Below, piece after piece: positions 62,137-64,000 of a stretch of 64,000 nucleotides of DNA (the stretch's first letter is position 1; each line of letters starts with the position of its first letter). The translations under genes and the position numbers were made by a program. The stretch spans positions 84,527-148,526 of the forward strand of contig VXCM01001508.1 of assembly GCA_014773175.1 (NCBI GenBank). The letters are read 5' to 3'. This DNA comes from Lucifuga dentata. Taxonomy: Eukaryota; Chordata; Actinopteri; Ophidiiformes; Bythitidae. The notes beneath the pieces were generated by a model. That model was not told the origin of the DNA, ran no database searches, and saw only the letters and a list, made by a program, of their open reading frames with translations.

Positions 62137-62840
62137 ATACTGACGTGTTAACACAATGACACTAACATTGTGTTAACACAATGTTAGTATGAGAACAGTG
62201 GCTCAGGTTTTATGTTATCTGACTCCTCCCACAGGGCCAACCTGTGGCTCCTCCCACCATATCAACTCCACCTCCTCCTCCCTCTGCTGCCTCCTATAGG
62301 GTCCAGCGAGGCTCTGGGACTCTCCCCCCTGCACCTCCTCCTGGGAACGTTTCCCCATCAGCTCCTCAGAGGATGAACAGGAGGACAGCAGCACTGTGGA
62401 GGACCAGAGTAAGACAGGGGAAGGACTACATCCACTAGAACATTGAAAGTCAAGCTCCAGAAATGATCATTTCAGGTAGAATGAATGAATGATGTTCAAA
62501 ACAGCAGAATATCCAGAGACAAAAACATTAACATGATAAATATAGGAAAGGTAATAAAAAATACTGGTATTAATACTGCATCTTTCATACCTGTATTTCA
62601 TATTTCAAAACCTTTATTATTTTAGTAAGTTCTGAGTTCAAAGTAATATTGTTCTTTTTCTGTCAGCTGAGTACACAGAGGAATACATTTATGCCACTCT
62701 CAGGGTGAGAATCTTTTTTTATTTTTTATTTTTTTGCAGTGCTTCCTGTTTAAATATCCCTGTAACTTGTTAATGGGACTAAGGAACCGAAATGTGTTTC
62801 AGATGCAGCAGTTTACACTGCAAAGACCCCCACCAGCCAG
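60993..62840 (+). CDS. Putative exon set of an unrecognised gene (partial)
   Basis: Four plus-strand blocks have good splice signals: 60993-61129 (TTTTTCAG before, GTGAGA after), 62235-62409 (CCCACAG, GTAAGA), 62667-62704 or so (CTGTCAG, GTGAGA) and 62804-62840 (GTTTCAG, GTAAAC). The first reads AAKQGVSVWFFRDGGG and TFYQLHEGNEAVFSPLP. The second is proline-rich (PPPPPSAASYRVQRGSGTL) and, in another frame, acidic (SSSEDEQEDSSTVEDQ). The third reads EYTEEYIYATLR. The switch of best frame inside block two would need a one-base deletion or a different acceptor, so the set may be a pseudogene or contain an error. The proline-rich/acidic linker is faintly like RIN-family proteins; I do not assign a name. 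Confidence 0.3.
61277..61700. repeat. 42-bp minisatellite, about ten units
   Basis: Units carry GGGAAACTGCTAGCCTAGCT and CAAAGACTGATAGCAG at exact 42-base spacing for the first copies, then diverge to the right. The word GCTTAGCACAAAGACTGG is one I recall as common in perch-like fishes. It lies between blocks one and two of the exon set. Confidence 0.9.
62101..62188. repeat. (CA)n tract followed by a 28-bp perfect palindrome
   Basis: After the CA run, ACTAACATTGTGTT and its reverse complement abut without spacer at 62161-62188. The word GTGTTAACACAATG also occurs just before it at 62146. Confidence 0.85.
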
Positions 62841-62849
62841 GTAAACCTA

Positions 62850-63200
62850 CCTGAAACACAGCTGACCTTTGACCCACTAAAACACAGCCCAACTAGCCTG
62901 CTGAAACACAACTGACCAGCTGAAACACAGCTGATCTTTGACTGAAATACAACCAACCTCTGACCTCCTGAAACACAGTTGACCTCTGACCTGCTGAAAC
63001 ACAGCCAATCTATGAACTGCTGTAACAACTGATCTTTGACCTATTGGAGCACAGCTGCTGTCTGACCTGCTGAAACACAGTTGATCTTTGACCTGCTGAC
63101 ACACAGTTGACCTCTGACCTGTTGAAGCACAGCTGACCTCTTGCCTACAGAAACACAGCTGACCTGTGATCTACCGAAACACAGCTGACTTTTGACCTGC
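62850..63200. repeat. 26-bp minisatellite, about 13 units
   Basis: The unit is like GACCTGCTGAAACACAGTTG plus six bases, with frequent substitutions. It generates long but spurious minus-strand ORFs full of CFSRS and QQVRGQ. Confidence 0.85.
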
Positions 63201-63289
63201 TGGCCTAGACTGTCTGGTCTGGTCCAATCCCACAGAAGCAGCACCAACAGCTGAAAAAATGAATGCTGGCTATGACAGACAGCTGTCAG

Positions 63290-63980
63290 AACACACAAAG
63301 CACGGCAACGTGCTGCGTATGGGGCTGTGTAGCTGCAGACCGCTCAGAGCGCCATGCTGACCCCTGTCCACTGCCCAAAGCGCCTACAATGAGCATGTAA
63401 GCGTCAGAACTGGACCATGGAGCAATGGAAGAAGGTGGCCTGGTGTCTGATGAATCATATTTTCTTTGACATCATGTGGATGGCCAGGTGCGTGTGTGTG
63501 GTTTGCCTGGGGAAGAGATGGCACCAGGATGCACTATGGGAAGAAGGCAAGCCGGTGGAGGCAGAGTGATGATCTGGGTGATCTTCTGCTGGGAAACTTT
63601 GGGTCCTGTATTCATGTGGATGTTACTTTGACACGTAGCACCTACCTAAACATTGCTGCAGACCAAGTACACCCCTTCATGGCAATGGTATTCCCTGCTA
63701 TACTGCAAAAACTGTTCAGGAACAGTTTGAGGATCATGACAAAGAGTTCAAGGAGTTGACTTGGTCTCCAAATTCCCCAGATCTCAATCCAATCCAACAT
63801 CTGTGGGATGTGCTGGAAAACAAACATCCATGGAGGCCCCACCTCGCAACTTACAGGACTTAAAGGATCTGCTGCTAACGTCTTGGGGCCAGATACCACA
63901 GGACACCCTCAGAGATCTGAAGAATCCATGCTTCACAGCTCAGAGCTGCTTTTGTGGCATGGAAAAAAAAAAAATTATAT
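63290..63980 (+). pseudogene. Tc1-like DDE transposase remnant, internally deleted
   Basis: Conceptual pieces on the plus strand match a Tc1/mariner-type transposase: SDES after a Trp-rich MEQWKK phrase, HVDGQVRV, GEEMAPGCTMGRR, a STYLNIAADQVHPFMAMVF block, then PNSPDLNPIQHLWDVL-like and APPRNLQDLKDLLLTSW phrases. Many frameshifts and stops separate them. Just after the MVFP block about 40 bases are missing, removing the QQDNAPCH motif that carries the second catalytic aspartate. It is therefore dead. The right end runs into an assembly join at 63981. Confidence 0.8.
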
Positions 63981-64000
63981 NTGAAGAATCCATGCTTCAC
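63918..64000. repeat. Duplicate around a one-base gap at the right edge (assembly join)
   Basis: The 19 bases after N at 63981 repeat the sequence starting at 63918, implying a 63-base overlap cut by the end of the window. Confidence 0.8.

Noticed and set aside
62813..63298. Overlapping minus-strand ORFs with repeated CFSRS/QQVRGQ residues
   Set aside because: They are translations of the 26-bp minisatellite and occur in several frames.

Overview
This window is nuclear DNA from a bony fish, most likely a percomorph teleost. The evidence is split genes with GT/AG introns, very dense CA/GA microsatellites and homopolymers, Tc1-like and LINE debris, and four vertebrate protein genes whose human orthologues lie on chromosome 20q. 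Those orthologues are GGT7 and TP53INP2 (20q11.2), SAMHD1 (20q11.2) and SNAI1 (20q13). Most of the sequence is non-coding.

Layout. (1) 134-5174, minus: ggt7, 13 exons; the last exon(s) lie off the left edge. (2) 10654-12412, minus: tp53inp2, three coding exons, a probable 5' UTR exon at 12559-12652 and a probable long 3' UTR reaching about 6996. (3) 12.7-31.7 kb: intergenic DNA with microsatellites, a large (TATGA)n palindrome, an intact tRNA-Ala(TGC) gene with a decayed tandem echo of its 3' end, and a LINE 3' fragment. (4) 31955-33454, plus: a three-exon Snail-family zinc-finger gene, probably snai1. (5) 34.3-49.6 kb: intergenic DNA with two almost equal-sized 595/594-bp MITEs flanked by TTAA (Kolobok/T2-like), a third truncated copy, and a 90-100-bp segment duplicated 4 kb apart. 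(6) 49731-56718, minus: samhd1, all 16 coding exons reconstructed (625 aa once an assembly duplication is removed). (7) 57-64 kb: a solo-LTR-like element, a set of exon-like blocks from a gene I cannot name, three minisatellites (one of them inside samhd1 intron 1) and a broken Tc1-like transposase at the right edge.

The genes do not form a functional unit; they share a conserved chromosomal neighbourhood. ggt7 is a membrane gamma-glutamyltransferase relative, tp53inp2 a nuclear/autophagy scaffold, snai1 a transcriptional repressor and samhd1 a dNTP triphosphohydrolase.

The assembly carries single-N joins. At least six are flanked by exact duplicates of about 63-67 bp, as expected from unmerged overlapping contig ends. 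One of these breaks samhd1 exon 7 on paper. I found no convincing new multi-gene system. The most interesting items are the apparent loss of the catalytic threonine in ggt7, the TTAA-flanked MITE family with a templated insertion, the tRNA-associated duplication, and the unidentified exon set at 61-62.8 kb.
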